In this document: one piece after another, positions 7,117 to 7,137 of the stretch
How positions within the stretch are numbered: position 1 is the first letter of the stretch
Layout: each line of letters opens with the position of its first letter
Source: Oscillospiraceae bacterium
GTDB taxonomy: Bacteria; Bacillota; Clostridia; Oscillospirales; Ruminococcaceae
DNA: 7,137 bases
Direction of reading: 5' to 3'
Assembly: GCA_031253365.1 (NCBI GenBank)
Contig: JAIRWE010000168.1
Location: 1-7,137, forward strand
Made by a program: the position numbers and the translations under genes
The notes under the pieces: generated by a model
What the model was told of the DNA's origin: nothing
Databases searched by the model: none
Seen by the model: only the letters and a program-made list of their open reading frames with translations

Positions 7117-7124
7117 AGCTTCTC

Positions 7125-7137
7125 ATGAAAGTAATTA
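7125..7137 (+). CDS. 5' end of an unidentified plus-strand gene (possibly a transposase)
   Basis: Only the start codon and three further codons are inside the window (M-K-V-I), so the product cannot be named from its protein. The reading start is well supported: AAAGGAG at 7110-7116 lies 8 nt before the ATG, and a TGGTATAAT extended -10 element lies about 40 nt upstream. The gene points away from the phosphorylase operon. The inverted repeat that flanks its promoter and covers its start codon suggests an insertion-sequence transposase, but this is inference from layout only. Confidence 0.65.

Larger units (their letters stand above)
6906..7124. other. AT-rich divergent intergenic region
   Basis: These 219 bases separate the phosphorylase from the plus-strand gene at the edge. 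They hold the two divergent promoters and, between them, A/T homopolymer runs (about 6987-7016) that may bend DNA or act as UP elements. A second weak extended -10 (TGTTAAAAT, 7028-7036, plus strand) is visible without a -35 box. If the edge gene is mobile, the element boundary would fall in this region. Confidence 0.7.
7056..7126. repeat. 9-bp perfect inverted repeat flanking the promoter and RBS
   Basis: ATGAGAAGC at 7056-7064 is the exact reverse complement of GCTTCTCAT at 7118-7126. The right arm covers the RBS spacer and the first two bases of the start codon. The extended -10 box and the likely transcription start lie between the arms. Confidence 0.75.

Noticed and set aside
1..7137. 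CRISPR array, tRNA, rRNA or riboswitch.
   Set aside because: No regular repeat-spacer pattern, tRNA-like fold with its conserved bases, rRNA segment or known riboswitch core was found. Leaders are short and the genes are tightly packed.

Overview
The window looks like a chromosomal segment from a low-to-mid GC Gram-positive anaerobe, most likely a cellulose- or cellobiose-using member of the Clostridia. Three things suggest this: a cellobiose phosphorylase very close to my memory of clostridial enzymes, a short clostridial-type AccA, and strong AGGAGG-type ribosome binding sites with clear sigma-A style promoters. The assignment is inferred from sequence alone.

All five complete genes lie on the minus strand, so transcription runs from right to left. 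In order they are: a GH94 cellobiose phosphorylase (6905-4428); accD (4419-3532) and accA (3530-2718), the two carboxyltransferase subunits of acetyl-CoA carboxylase; acpP (2602-2372), an acyl carrier protein; and a membrane-anchored PAS-GGDEF-EAL protein (2284-116) that is probably a c-di-GMP phosphodiesterase. A near-consensus promoter (TTGAAT, 17 bp, TATAAT) stands in front of the phosphorylase. The phosphorylase and accD are only 8 bp apart, and accD and accA 1 bp apart, so these three are probably one transcript. acpP has its own strong promoter (TTGATT, 17 bp, TATAAT) and is followed by a perfect 10-bp stem hairpin, after which the signalling gene begins.

In combination, cellobiose phosphorolysis yields glucose 1-phosphate and glucose. 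Glycolysis would turn these into acetyl-CoA, AccDA (with AccB and AccC encoded elsewhere) would make malonyl-CoA, and AcpP would carry the growing acyl chain. The arrangement may tie fatty-acid synthesis to cellobiose supply. The c-di-GMP protein has no obvious metabolic link.

The right edge (about 6906-7137) is an AT-rich divergent region that ends in the first codons of a plus-strand gene with an extended -10 promoter and a good RBS. A 9-bp inverted repeat flanks that promoter, with one arm over the start codon. This resembles the protection of insertion-sequence transposases from outside transcription, but the gene itself is cut off. The left edge (1-115) is noncoding and holds a possible terminator plus a GC-rich structured element that may be a dispersed repeat.
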